Shown piece after piece: positions 16,557-25,798 of a DNA stretch of 48,475 bases (within the stretch, counting starts at the first letter, position 1; every line of letters begins with the position of its first letter). The stretch comes from Sphingobium sp. (lineage in GTDB: Bacteria > Pseudomonadota > Alphaproteobacteria > Sphingomonadales > Sphingomonadaceae). The notes below the pieces were generated by a model that saw only the letters and a program-made list of their open reading frames with translations, made no database searches and was not told the DNA's origin. The stretch covers positions 1 through 48,475 of the forward strand of contig JACESO010000009.1 in the NCBI GenBank assembly GCA_013911745.1, given 5' to 3'. The translations under genes were made by a program, and so were the position numbers.

Positions 16557-18020
16557 CTAGAAGTTGAAATAAATGAAGGCGGCGTTCTCGCGTGAGGCCG
16601 CGACCAGCGCCAACCACACCACCAGCATCGCCCAGACGCCGAGGCCCGCAACGATCAGCCCTGCCCGGCCGCCCGCCAGCCGGCGCTCGATCGCGGGGCG
16701 GATGCGCTCCATGATGACGGTCTGCGAATTGGGCAACGCGACGGTGAACAGCACTAGAGCGCCGAGCAGCGTCCATTGCTGCGGACTGCCCGCGAGCAGA
16801 TCGGCGCCTGGCGCGGCACCCGCCATCGCCTTCAGCATGAACAGCGCGCCATCGACGCTCGTCGCACGGAAAAAGACCCAGGCGATGAGCACGCCCAGCA
16901 TGGTGAGCGCCCAGCCCGCCGCACGCATCGGCCACCCGCCCCGGCCAGCGATTCCGGCCTTCTGCATGACCCAGCGCCAGCCGTGGTTGAGCACCAGATA
17001 GACGCCATGCAGCGCGCCCCAGATAACGAAGGTCCATGCCGCCCCATGCCAAAGCCCGCCCAGGATCATCGTCACGGCGAGGTTGACGTAGCGCCGCACA
17101 TTGCCCTTCCGGTTACCGCCAAGGGCGATGTAGAGATAGTCGCGCAGAAAGCGCGAGAGTGTCATGTGCCAGCGCCGCCAGAATTCGATGATGCTGGTCG
17201 AACGATAGGGCGAAGCGAAGTTGTAGGGCAGTTGGATGTTGAGCAGCAGGGAGATGCCAACGGCCATGTCCGAATAGCCCGAAAAGTCGAAATAGATCTG
17301 GAGGGCATAGGCGATCGCGCCTTCCCAGGCATGCAGCATCCCCACTTGCCCGAGGCTGGCAGCGGCGAAGGCGTGATCGGCGATGATCGAGATATTGTCG
17401 GCCACCAGCACTTTCTTCATGAGGCCGAACAGCAGGAAAAGCGCGCCGAGTGTGAAGTTGTTGAGCCGGAGTCGATAGGTGTCGCGATCGGCGAACTGCG
17501 GCATCATTTCCGAATGATGCAGGATCGGGCCGGCAATCAAATGCGGAAAATAAGTGACGAACAGTCCGTAATGCACCAGCTTCGGCTCATGCGCCTTCCC
17601 CTTGTAGGCATCCACCAGATAGGCGATCTGCGTAAAGGTGAAGAAGGATATGCCGATAGGAAGGATGACGTTCAGTACCGGCATAGGCACGCCCGCTGCG
17701 CGCACATTGTCGGTCAGGAAATTATAATATTTGAAGAAAGCCAGCGCGAGCAGATCTACGACGATCGCGGCGATCAGAATATGCCGGGCGCGGCCCGTCC
17801 CGGCATGGCGCACGATCCCGAGTCCCGCGATGAAGTTGAACAGGATCGAACCGACCAGCAGCGCCAGATAGGCGGGCACCCAATAGCCGTAGAAGGCCAG
17901 CGACATGGCCGCCAGCCATGCGGCGGCTGCGCCCGGCCCCGCCTTGCGCGCGATCAGGAAGAAAAAGACGAGCGTGACGGGGAGATAGACGAACAGGAAC
18001 AGCCCGGAGGTGAACAGCAT
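16557..18020 (-). CDS. MBOAT family O-acyltransferase (AlgI-like)
   Basis: The 487-residue integral membrane protein opens MLFTSGLFLFVYLPVTLVFFF and has the MBOAT signatures HLIAGPILHHSEMMPQ (160-175), DFSGYSDMAVGISLLL, His285 in EFWRRWHMTLSRFLRDY and the catalytic His325 in LGGLWHGAAW. It is the expected length for AlgI/DltB relatives. AlgI-type proteins carry acyl groups from a cytoplasmic donor to a periplasmic SGNH partner, and that partner gene follows directly. Together with the OafA-type and the 23684 acyltransferases it gives the locus three acylation systems. Confidence 0.95.
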   Translation of the reverse strand: MLFTSGLFLFVYLPVTLVFFFLIARKAGPGAAAAWLAAMSLAFYGYWVPAYLALLVGSILFNFIAGLGIVRHAGTGRARHILIAAIVVDLLALAFFKYYNFLTDNVRAAGVPMPVLNVILPIGISFFTFTQIAYLVDAYKGKAHEPKLVHYGLFVTYFPHLIAGPILHHSEMMPQFADRDTYRLRLNNFTLGALFLLFGLMKKVLVADNISIIADHAFAAASLGQVGMLHAWEGAIAYALQIYFDFSGYSDMAVGISLLLNIQLPYNFASPYRSTSIIEFWRRWHMTLSRFLRDYLYIALGGNRKGNVRRYVNLAVTMILGGLWHGAAWTFVIWGALHGVYLVLNHGWRWVMQKAGIAGRGGWPMRAAGWALTMLGVLIAWVFFRATSVDGALFMLKAMAGAAPGADLLAGSPQQWTLLGALVLFTVALPNSQTVIMERIRPAIERRLAGGRAGLIVAGLGVWAMLVVWLALVAASRENAAFIYFNF

Positions 18021-18141
18021 CGTCGAATAGTCCCCACAGTGGAAGCGTCCACCCGCGAAGAGCAGGCCCGTTCACATTCGGCAGGGCATCAAAGCTTCTC
18101 GCGGTTCAGGCTATGCCGTGTCCTGTTCGCAGCCGCAAGGC

Positions 18142-19368
18142 TCAATGCTTGATTCTGTTCGCCAGTGCAGCATAGCGCCGCGCCAGACTGGGCCAGGACC
18201 GGCGTTCGAGCGTGAAAAGCCGGTAGGCCATGGCAAGTTCGGTCCACCGCTCCGCCGGCGTCGCTATGTGACGCAGGATGGCGTTGGCGACGCTGTCCGA
18301 ATCGACGGGCGGCGCAATCACGGTCGAAGGCATTCCTTCTTGAATGAGCGAGGTGATGCCGCCGGCTTCGCTCGCGATGATCGGCCGCGCGTTCGAGGCG
18401 GCGAGCAGGGCGACACCGCTTTGCGAAAAGAAATCCCTGTAGGGCATCAGCAGCGCGTCGCTTTGGGCGATCAGGTTAGGGAGCGCGGCATCGTCGACAT
18501 AGCCGATCTGCATCGTCACGGCGTCAGGTGCGGTGAGCGCGAGCGCCAGGCATTCGTCGGCATAGTCCGGTTCTTCACGATACACTTCGCCGGCAACGAC
18601 GAGATGGACGTTAGCGCCGGCGCGCCGCGCGGCGATACATCCTTCGATCGCTTCGCGAACGCCCTTATTCCGGCGCACCGTGCCGAAGGCAAGGAGCTGA
18701 CCGTTGCCGGGGATCGGCGCGGCCTGCGGAAAAGCGAAGTCGCCATGCTCGATCACATCGACGACGACGCGCAGGCGGGGAAAGGATTCGAGCAATTTCT
18801 GCCGCGACGCCTCGCTCAGCACGACGACGGCGTTTGACAGATAATAGCATGCGCCATGCGATGCCTTTTCCACGCCCCTCCAGCGAGCCGGAAAGCGCCA
18901 GCCGTGGGGAATGGGATCATGGGCGATGAAAATGACGCGCGCGCCGGTGAGGCGCAGCAGCAGCAGGATCGGCAGGAACAGCAACAGTGGGTCGGGAATG
19001 GTGATGATGAAGGTGCGCGCGTAGAGGCGGGCGTGGAAGAGCGCCACAAAGCTGCCGAAAATGCGGCGCAGCGACCGAAACGCACGGACCAGCCGCGGCG
19101 CGGGCCCAACGATCTCGCGCACGGGCCGCAGGCGACGCAGGCGCTCGCGCGGCTGTTCCATATTTGCATTGTCGACGACCGGTGAAACGAACGTCACTTC
19201 GGCACCCGACGTCAACAGGCCGTCGACCAGTTCCTGAGCGAACAGGCCGGTTCCCGACGCCCGCCATGCGCGGGTGTAGAGGCAGATCGGGTCCGGTTTC
19301 TCAACCGCCGCGGCGCTATAAGGCTCCAAGGCGATCACTCGCTTGGGAGCGACGGGATTCGTCGACAT
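18142..19368 (-). CDS. Glycosyltransferase family 4
   Basis: The ATG at 19368 has AGGGTGG upstream, better than the TTG ten codons earlier. The 408-residue protein shows a GT-B layout. The N-terminal half includes ICLYTRAWRASGTGLFAQEL and a loop with VIFIAHDPIPHG. The C-terminal half has LAFGTVRRNKGVREAIEGC and MPYRDFFSQSGVALLAASNA, where the usual donor-binding Glu pair is replaced by Asp and Ala, so it is a divergent member. There are 121 bases between it and the MBOAT gene, and a long divergent intergenic region lies upstream. It probably adds one repeat-unit sugar. Confidence 0.85.
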   Translation of the reverse strand: MSTNPVAPKRVIALEPYSAAAVEKPDPICLYTRAWRASGTGLFAQELVDGLLTSGAEVTFVSPVVDNANMEQPRERLRRLRPVREIVGPAPRLVRAFRSLRRIFGSFVALFHARLYARTFIITIPDPLLLFLPILLLLRLTGARVIFIAHDPIPHGWRFPARWRGVEKASHGACYYLSNAVVVLSEASRQKLLESFPRLRVVVDVIEHGDFAFPQAAPIPGNGQLLAFGTVRRNKGVREAIEGCIAARRAGANVHLVVAGEVYREEPDYADECLALALTAPDAVTMQIGYVDDAALPNLIAQSDALLMPYRDFFSQSGVALLAASNARPIIASEAGGITSLIQEGMPSTVIAPPVDSDSVANAILRHIATPAERWTELAMAYRLFTLERRSWPSLARRYAALANRIKH

Positions 19369-19964
19369 CAGCCACCCTAACAAACGTCGCCGCAACAATC
19401 ATAGCCCCGGCGTACAACTGCATTGATCAGGTTGCTCCATCATCAGTTTTTCGAGGGGCGTCGGACTTGTCGCACTCATTTTTTCTGAGGGGAAGCACCT
19501 TAATCCATTCATGATCAAATATTGTGCGGAAACGCAGCCGATTTGTTTCTGGGAGCAACATATTTGCCGCTGCGACCTTCGCGAAATGCCTCGACTTTCT
19601 TCCACCCTATGAATCTATGATCCTTCAAAGCTCCAGCGTCCGCCGTAGCGCATAGGCACACCGCTAGACATGGGTTATTTGCCTTATGATCCCATCATCT
19701 GCTTAACATTTCTCAAATCGGCAGTTTTTATGTGCATCGACGACGATTTTCGCGCCGACCCAGGTGCTCTCGACCTCCAAACGCGTCCGCGTCCGAAATG
19801 ATCCTATCTCGTCTGGCCGATACTCTTTTTTTCTTCGCGAGTACTATGATGCCCCGGAGCAACGGGTAAGTTGGCGAGAGCGGCTTTTCGATCTGGCGCA
19901 GACCCGGCCAATCGTGTTTAACCTTGCCGCCGAAACCGGCGTACGCTTGCGCGGAAGGGGAAAG
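19369..19964. promoter_or_regulatory. AT-rich divergent intergenic region (about 600 bp)
   Basis: This is the longest gene-free stretch in the window, between a leftward GT4 and a rightward Wzy-like gene. It is visibly richer in A and T runs than the coding regions. It must contain promoters in both directions; TATGAT at about 19400-19405 on the minus strand is a possible -10 for the GT4, but I see no convincing -35. The frame of the Wzy-like gene stays open for some 67 codons upstream of its ATG, but the sequence there does not look like protein. No small gene or RNA is recognised. Confidence 0.5.
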
Positions 19965-21316
19965 ATGAAACGGCACGGGGACGCATATGGCGCTACGCAT
20001 GGTTGGCGGCAGCATGCCGGACCGATCGAACTGTTGCTTTTTTCGCTGTGCGTCTACCTGACGACGACGCCGTTCCTTTTCATCCTGACCAAGCAGAATC
20101 CCAATCTCCCGGCGCTGATCAACGTCGCGACGATGCAGCAGGAAACCCAGTCCATGCTGCTGGTCTACGTTGTGCGCGGCCTGGTGGCGCTGATCGGCGC
20201 GGTCTTCGTGGCGCGGCGGTTGCGCCAGCTCAAGGCCAATGCGCGTCAGTTGCTGCCGCTCCTGCCCTTCCTCATTTGGGCAGCGCTTTCATCGCTCTGG
20301 TCGGACGATCCGGGCGTCACGGCGCGCAGTGTCACGACGCTGGCCGTGCTGGGGCGGGCGCCTATTTCTTTGCGGTGCGGCTCGACGGCACCTCCGCGGC
20401 GCGCGCGGTCGTGGGCGGCGGCGCGCTCGTCGCCGCCACTTGCCTAGGCTATGTGGTCGTCGATCCGGCTTACGCCATCCACCAGCTGACCGACGCCACG
20501 CAGTTCGTCCATGCCGGCGCCTGGCGCGGCGTTTATCAGCACAAGAATTTCCTCGGGCATGTCGCCGGCTTCTTTGTCATGGCGATCTTCTGGGCCGACC
20601 GCAGCACCATCCCCTGGCCGCCGCTCAAATGGGCGCTGATCGGTCTGCTGCTGCTGCTGGTGATCAAGTCGACCTCCGCCAGCGCGGTGCCGATCATCCT
20701 CATCACCTGCGCGCTCGTGTGGATTCTGGTCGTTGCGGACCCCAAACAGCGGGTGAAGGCGCTGTTGGTGCTGGCGCCCGCGATAGTCGCGCTCTATTGG
20801 GGCACGACTGCGATCCTGACGGCGCTGGGTCGCGACATGACCTTCACCGGACGCACCGAAATCTGGCAGATCGCGATCGATTCCATCTTCACGCGGCCGT
20901 TGCAGGGTTATGGCTTCGTTTCGATCTCCTACGGCAATTTCTCCTACAGCCTGATGCATCAGGCTGGCGTGTTCGACCCGCACAGCGCCTATCTCGATCT
21001 GGCGCTGGGCACCGGGTTCATCGGCCTCGTGCTGTTCCTGCTCATCCTGCCCTTCGCCTGGTATGCGGCGCGCAGGCTTTACCTCATGGGAGGAGGGGAG
21101 CGGCAGGCAGGACTCATGCTCATCAGCATCACCATCGGCTGGCTGGTGTCGGGCTTCACCGAATCGAGCAGTCGGCCGCTGACGGCCATGGGAGGACTTG
21201 GCCTGTTCACGCTGGCGGTGCTGGTGTCTTTCCCGCGCAGCCGCGAACGCGCGAGCGCAACGGCCGGTGGACATAATCCCTTCGCCGAAATGCGGGCCCG
21301 CGCGACGCAAGGCTGA
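19965..21316 (+). pseudogene. Wzy/ExoQ-like O-antigen polymerase gene with a frameshift
   Basis: The first 129 codons run from ATG 19965 (GGAAGGGGAAAG before it) to about 20351 and encode IELLLFSLCVYLTTTPFLFI and LLPFLIWAALSSLWSDDPG. The rest of the protein (YFFAVRLDGTSAARAVV, GAWRGVYQHKNFLGHVAG, FTGRTEIWQIAIDSI, DPHSAYLDLALGTGFIG) is in another frame and runs to TGA 21314-21316. Joining the frames at the G-rich stretch 20351-20358 gives about 450 residues, the usual ExoQ/Wzy length; one extra G there would restore it. As written, the first frame ends at 20447 after 160 residues. Either the gene is inactive or a homopolymer error is present. I see no slippery heptamer to support programmed frameshifting. 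Confidence 0.82.
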
Positions 21317-21330
21317 TCTCGAAGCGATTT

Positions 21331-22848
21331 TCAGGCGCGCGCGAGCCTGTTCAGTGCGCGCCAGACTGGTCCTGGCAGAGCCGCACCCATGGGTGCGATC
21401 TCGCCCCGCCGGAGCGGCCTCCCGATCGCGACGAGCAGCAGGAACAGGCCACCGCCCGCGATGCCTAGCGCGAGCGCGGCAAGGGGCCGGGCATCGGTTT
21501 CGCGCACGAGCGTGGCACCCCCGCCCGCCAACAGCAGCATCAGCAGCGTGATCGCTGTCGTGACCGGTAGGTCCACCGTGCGCCGGATGCCGACCCGGCA
21601 CAATGCCCGGTGCATGATCGCCAGCCGGCTGAGCGAATCGCCCACCGGGCAGGCAAGCAACGCGATCATTCCGAATCGGGGCGCGATCAGGATGGCAACG
21701 CCGATCCATAGCAGCGAGAGGATGAGCGTCTTCCCCAGCACCGCCGTCGCATTGCGCGCGACGGCCACGATCTCGAACGCGCGATAGGTCGAGGTGGTGA
21801 CGAGATAGGCCAGCAGCCACGGGAGCCCGAAGGCCGCGCTGACATAACGCCCCCCCGTCATCAGACCGACGAGCGCTTCGCCCGCTACCGCCGTCCCCAC
21901 GACCGCTGCACCGATGACGATGAGGTCGATCTTGATGACGAGCGCCAGTGTCGCCTCCAGCCGCGACTGGTCGCCGGTGCGGTCGAAATGGCGCATGACG
22001 GCAGGCTCTACGAAGGGGAATATGAGCATCCCCGGCGTGTAGCGCTGGAAGCTCACTGCGAGAGTCTGGATGAAGGAGAAGCCGGCGAATCCCGCCACTG
22101 ACAATGTGCGGCTCGCCACCAGCCGGATGGTCGCCGGGCTGGACGCGAACCAGGCGAGGGCGCTGGCATAACCGCTCGCCGCGATGCCGAGAAACTCCCG
22201 CCGGTCGAGCGCGCGTGCTTGCGCGGGACGCGGCGGCATCGCGCCAAGTGCGACCCGGATGCGCGCCAGCAACAGCAGAACCGCCGCAACCGACGTTGCG
22301 GAACCGATCCACAGCAGGGCCGCCGCCGTCGAGGCCCAGCCCATCGCCGCCCCGATCGTAACGAGCGCCAGGCGGATCGCCGCTTCCCCCACTAGCGCCA
22401 GTCGCGAAGCCTGCTGAAGGCCAAGCGCCAGCGCCATCGCGTCCGTGTCCACCTGTGCCACGCTCACGAGGATATAGGCTGCGCTGGCTGCGATATAGGC
22501 CGGCGCAAGATCGTCCGGCGCAATCCAGCCGCAGGTGCGCGCGACCGCGAGCGCCAGCATCATGGTCAGCAGGGTGGCAACGAAACGGAACGTCATGATC
22601 GCGGCGATCAGCCGCCCGACCGTCACGGGCCGTAATGTCCAGCCGGCCTGCCCCACATATTTGGGAATGAGGCGCGGCACGCCGAAGGACAGCACGGTCT
22701 GCATCAGCACGGCGAGGGCGAAGACGATGGCGAAGCGGCCATATTCAACAGGGACCAGCAGCCGGACGACGAGAAGCTGGAACGCCATCAGCAGCGCGAG
22801 GGAGAGGAGGCGTCCGCTCAGGAAAACGACAATGCCGGAGCGTGCCAT
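21331..22848 (-). CDS. Wzx-type oligosaccharide flippase (MOP superfamily), first copy
   Basis: The 505-residue protein has about 12-14 membrane segments and the start typical of polysaccharide flippases: SGRLLSLALLMAFQLLVVRL followed by LVPVEYGRFAIVFALAVLMQ and GVPRLIPKYVGQ. Wzx proteins flip undecaprenyl-diphosphate-linked repeats to the periplasm. It converges on the frameshifted Wzy-like gene with 14 bases between the stops, and diverges from the heptose operon. It could serve the polymer of that Wzy-like gene or have outlived it. Two more flippases (29005 and 39850) are present; I cannot say which serves the final EPS. Confidence 0.88.
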   Translation of the reverse strand: MARSGIVVFLSGRLLSLALLMAFQLLVVRLLVPVEYGRFAIVFALAVLMQTVLSFGVPRLIPKYVGQAGWTLRPVTVGRLIAAIMTFRFVATLLTMMLALAVARTCGWIAPDDLAPAYIAASAAYILVSVAQVDTDAMALALGLQQASRLALVGEAAIRLALVTIGAAMGWASTAAALLWIGSATSVAAVLLLLARIRVALGAMPPRPAQARALDRREFLGIAASGYASALAWFASSPATIRLVASRTLSVAGFAGFSFIQTLAVSFQRYTPGMLIFPFVEPAVMRHFDRTGDQSRLEATLALVIKIDLIVIGAAVVGTAVAGEALVGLMTGGRYVSAAFGLPWLLAYLVTTSTYRAFEIVAVARNATAVLGKTLILSLLWIGVAILIAPRFGMIALLACPVGDSLSRLAIMHRALCRVGIRRTVDLPVTTAITLLMLLLAGGGATLVRETDARPLAALALGIAGGGLFLLLVAIGRPLRRGEIAPMGAALPGPVWRALNRLARA

Positions 22849-23041
22849 GGTCGGGTGCCTCCAAGGCCGGGCTGGCCGGCAAGCGGGCTAGCGTTTCGGT
22901 CAGGCAGGGTCAATCGGAGGCATGGAAGCGGCGGCATGACTGTCGCGGATTTTTTCCGTGGCGCAGCAATTGTTTTTCGCCAATAAAGTAGGGGATGCGT
23001 GGGTGCCCGCCTTTCCGGCTCAGGGCGCGGACAAAGGACGA

Positions 23042-23668
23042 ATGATGGCTGACCAGGTAGACCCGCGATTTCGCAACGATATCTTCGACACCGGCTCGCT
23101 CTCCGCCTATTTCGGGGCTTATGCCGACCGGCTCTACGCAGCGATGATGGCAGTGGATCAGGACGCTGTGGATCGGGCGCGGCAGGCGATCGAGCAGGCT
23201 TCGGCGGGCGGCAACCGCATCTTCGCCATCGGCAATGGGGGATCGGCCGCCATCGCGGACCATCTGTGCTGCGACTGGACGAAGGGCACCCATGCCCACG
23301 ACCATCCCGTCATCGACACCACGTCGTTGAGCGCCAACGTCCCGCTTTATACCGCACTTGCGAATGATTTCGGTTTCGAAACGGCTTTCGCTAAGCAGAT
23401 CAGCTATTTTGCGAAGGCGGGCGACGTGCTGGTCGCCATTTCATCGTCAGGCAACAGCCCGAACATCTTGGCCGCTGTCGCTGCGGCCAAGGCAGCGGGC
23501 GTGACGACAATCGGCCTTTCGGGCTTTTCCGGTGGACAGTTGCGCGAGCAAGCCGACATTGCGATCCATGTCGATGTCGCCAATTACGGCATCGTCGAGG
23601 ATGTGCACCAGTCGGTCATGCACATCATCGCCCAGTTCATCGCCGCGGGGCGGGATCACCGGGCCTGA
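23042..23668 (+). CDS. gmhA: Sedoheptulose-7-phosphate isomerase (GmhA-like SIS protein)
   Basis: AAAGGACG precedes adjacent ATGs at 23042 and 23045. The 208-residue protein is a single SIS domain with GNGGSA (64-69), SSSGNS (134-139) and the catalytic His189 in VEDVHQSVMHII. GmhA turns sedoheptulose 7-phosphate into D-glycero-D-manno-heptose 7-phosphate. The Glu of the E. coli active site (Glu65, in HFAEELTG) is Asp78 here (HLCCDWTKG), a conservative change. It heads the plus-strand unit that also carries the kinase, phosphatase and guanylyltransferase of the GDP-heptose pathway, which fixes its role well. The acyltransferase gene follows after 15 bases. Confidence 0.9.
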   Translation: MMADQVDPRFRNDIFDTGSLSAYFGAYADRLYAAMMAVDQDAVDRARQAIEQASAGGNRIFAIGNGGSAAIADHLCCDWTKGTHAHDHPVIDTTSLSANVPLYTALANDFGFETAFAKQISYFAKAGDVLVAISSSGNSPNILAAVAAAKAAGVTTIGLSGFSGGQLREQADIAIHVDVANYGIVEDVHQSVMHIIAQFIAAGRDHRA

Positions 23669-23683
23669 GGGGGCATCGGAGCC

Positions 23684-24730
23684 ATGACCAGCTATAGCAG
23701 CATCCAGTATCTGCGCGGTGCCGCCGCGCTGCTGGTCGTTATCTTTCACCTTGAAGCGCCACTCGAGCAGATGGGTTATGGCGGCGCGTGGCCGATTGGC
23801 CTGTCGGCAGGCGTTGATATCTTCTTCGTCATCAGCGGCTTCGTCATGTGGACATCCACGATCGGCCGTCCGGCGACGCCCGCCCAATTTTACCGCAAGC
23901 GGCTGATCCGCATCGTCCCGCTCTACTGGCTGCTGACGAGCGTGATGGTCGCGCTGCTGCTTGCGATGCCGAGCGCGTTCAATACGTCGGTGTTCAGCGC
24001 GCCGCACGTCGTTGCGTCCTACCTGTTCGTGCCAATGCCTCATCCGGTCAAACCGTCGATGGAGCCTTTGCTGTTCCCCGGATGGACGCTGAATTATGAA
24101 ATGTTCTTCTATTTGATCTTCGGCCTGTTCTTGCTGGTGCGCCCGGCCGTGCGGATGGCTGGGACGGTGGCGGTTCTGACGCTGCTCGTCGTGGCCGGAC
24201 TGATTCTCCGGCCGCCAGTGCTGTCGCTTGCCGGCTTCTACACCTCGCCTATCCTGCTGGAATTCGCTGCGGGCCTTGCCCTTGGTGCGCTGGTCTCCCG
24301 CCGCACCGCCGCCCATCTCCTCCCGGCACCGCTCGCGCTGGTCTGCGTCTTGGGTGGCGTCATCGTCCTGCTCACCGATCCGGTGCCCACGAACTTCTGG
24401 CTCCTGCGCTTTGGCCTTGCGGCCATCGCCATCGTGGCGGGCGCGATAGCGCTGGAAGGGCGCGGATGGGTCGGGCAATGGACCTTGCCACGGATATTGG
24501 GCGACGCGTCCTATTCCATCTACCTCACCCAGCTCATCAGCATGGCGGCGTTCCGCTTCCTCTGGTTCCGGGCGGGGATCGGCGGCTTTCCGGGGGACAT
24601 GATCCTTTACGCCATGCTGGACGTGACGACTGCCATTATGGGCGGCATCGTCTGCTATCATTTGGTCGAGAAGCCGTTATTGCGGCTTTTTACCCGACGT
24701 GGCGGCCGGCTGGCGAAGGCTGTCGCCTGA
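23684..24730 (+). CDS. Acyltransferase-3 family protein (ExoZ/OafA-like)
   Basis: The 348-residue membrane protein starts YSSIQYLRGAAALLVVIFHL with the conserved His22. It continues with AGVDIFFVISGFVMW, the RKRLIRIVPLYWL motif and MEPLLFPGWTLNYEMFFYL, all standard for acyltransferase-3 proteins without an SGNH extension (ExoZ type). It would transfer acetyl or another acyl group from a cytoplasmic donor to EPS or its lipid-linked repeat. Its place between gmhA and the epimerase, in the same direction and with a 15-base gap, suggests that it acts on the heptose-derived residue, which is an inference. Confidence 0.92.
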   Translation: MTSYSSIQYLRGAAALLVVIFHLEAPLEQMGYGGAWPIGLSAGVDIFFVISGFVMWTSTIGRPATPAQFYRKRLIRIVPLYWLLTSVMVALLLAMPSAFNTSVFSAPHVVASYLFVPMPHPVKPSMEPLLFPGWTLNYEMFFYLIFGLFLLVRPAVRMAGTVAVLTLLVVAGLILRPPVLSLAGFYTSPILLEFAAGLALGALVSRRTAAHLLPAPLALVCVLGGVIVLLTDPVPTNFWLLRFGLAAIAIVAGAIALEGRGWVGQWTLPRILGDASYSIYLTQLISMAAFRFLWFRAGIGGFPGDMILYAMLDVTTAIMGGIVCYHLVEKPLLRLFTRRGGRLAKAVA

Positions 24731-24832
24731 ATTGTGCCGAAATCGGGCATTTTCGGGCGCCTGGACCCGCCGGAAGGTCTATGCAGCAAGGAAGTCTACG
24801 CTATTTTGCTGCGTCAGCGAACGAGGTCATGA

Positions 24833-25798
24833 ATGTCGATGTTGAATATTCTCGTGACCGGTGGTGCCGGTTTCATCGGTTGCCATATGTGCGAGCGGCT
24901 GGTCGAGCGCGGGCACCATGTCACCGCCGCCGACAATCTGGTGCTGGGTCTGCGCGATAACCTGTCGGCGCTGGCGGGCAGCAACAGCTTCGTCTTTCAG
25001 GAAATGGACGTGACGGATCGCCCAGCGCTCGGTGCCCTTTTCGAGCAAGGGCGTTTCGATGCAGTGTTCCATCTCGCGGCCAACAGCGACATCGCGCGCA
25101 GCCATGCCGACCCCGGCGTCGATTTCGTCGCGACGCTCGACACGACCTATGCGGTGCTGGACGCGATGCGGCGGCACGGGACGAAGCAGATCATCTTCGC
25201 GTCGACATCCGCCGTCTATGGGGAAGCGCAGGGCGTGCTGCGGGAGGATCATGGCCCACTGCTGCCGATCTCCCATTATGGCGCGGCCAAGCTGGCGTCG
25301 GAGGCGTTCATATCCTCCTATGTCGCCAATTACGGGCTTCAGGCGTGGATCACCCGCTTCCCCAATGTGGTTGGAGACCGTTCGACCCATGGAGCGATCT
25401 ACGACTGGGCGCGCAAGCTGGCGCGGACGCCTGATCGGCTGGAAGTGCTGGGCAACGGCGAGCAGATCAAGCCCTATCTTCACGTCGATGATCTGGTCGA
25501 CGCGATCCTCGTGGCATGGGACAGAGGTGACGCGCCGGTCAACCTTTTTAACGTGGGCGGCGACACGCGTTGCAGCGTGCGGGACATGGCGGGCATCATG
25601 GTCGAGGAATGGCCGGAAGCGGCGCGAATCGACTATACCGGCGGCGATCGTGGTTGGGTGGGGGATGTGCCGAGCGTCGATTATGACGTGGCGCGCATCC
25701 GTGCGTTGGGCTGGACGCCGCGGCTGAACTCCGCCGAGGCCGTTCGTGCCGCCGCGCGCTGGGCGATCGGGCAGGTGCGCCAGGCATCCCCCGCGTGA
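24833..25798 (+). CDS. NAD-dependent sugar epimerase/dehydratase (extended SDR)
   Basis: The 321-residue protein is an extended short-chain dehydrogenase. It has the NAD(P)-binding GGAGFIG (10-16), the active-site Ser126 in ASTSAVYG and the catalytic Tyr149-x-x-x-Lys153 (SHYGAAK). The C-terminal signature IKPYLHVDDLVDAIL follows. GAGG lies upstream of ATG 24833. Members of this group are UDP-glucose 4-epimerases or modify GDP- or dTDP-sugars. Because its stop overlaps the start of the heptose guanylyltransferase fusion by four bases, it most likely modifies GDP-heptose or a precursor (for example a C4 epimerisation), giving the polymer an unusual heptose. The exact reaction is not determined by sequence. 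Confidence 0.87.
   Translation: MSMLNILVTGGAGFIGCHMCERLVERGHHVTAADNLVLGLRDNLSALAGSNSFVFQEMDVTDRPALGALFEQGRFDAVFHLAANSDIARSHADPGVDFVATLDTTYAVLDAMRRHGTKQIIFASTSAVYGEAQGVLREDHGPLLPISHYGAAKLASEAFISSYVANYGLQAWITRFPNVVGDRSTHGAIYDWARKLARTPDRLEVLGNGEQIKPYLHVDDLVDAILVAWDRGDAPVNLFNVGGDTRCSVRDMAGIMVEEWPEAARIDYTGGDRGWVGDVPSVDYDVARIRALGWTPRLNSAEAVRAAARWAIGQVRQASPA

Noticed and set aside
19764-19964. N-terminal extension of the Wzy-like gene into the intergenic region
   Set aside because: The frame is open, but the codons give a charged, non-membrane sequence, and a good ribosome site precedes ATG 19965.
20351-20358. Programmed frameshifting in the Wzy-like gene
   Set aside because: No slippery heptamer or clear downstream structure is seen; a one-base loss or a sequencing error explains the site more simply.
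21336-21353. Terminator between the broken Wzy-like gene and the first flippase
   Set aside because: CAGGC and GCCTG can pair over an 8-base loop, but the stem is short, lies within the flippase coding end and has no T-tract.
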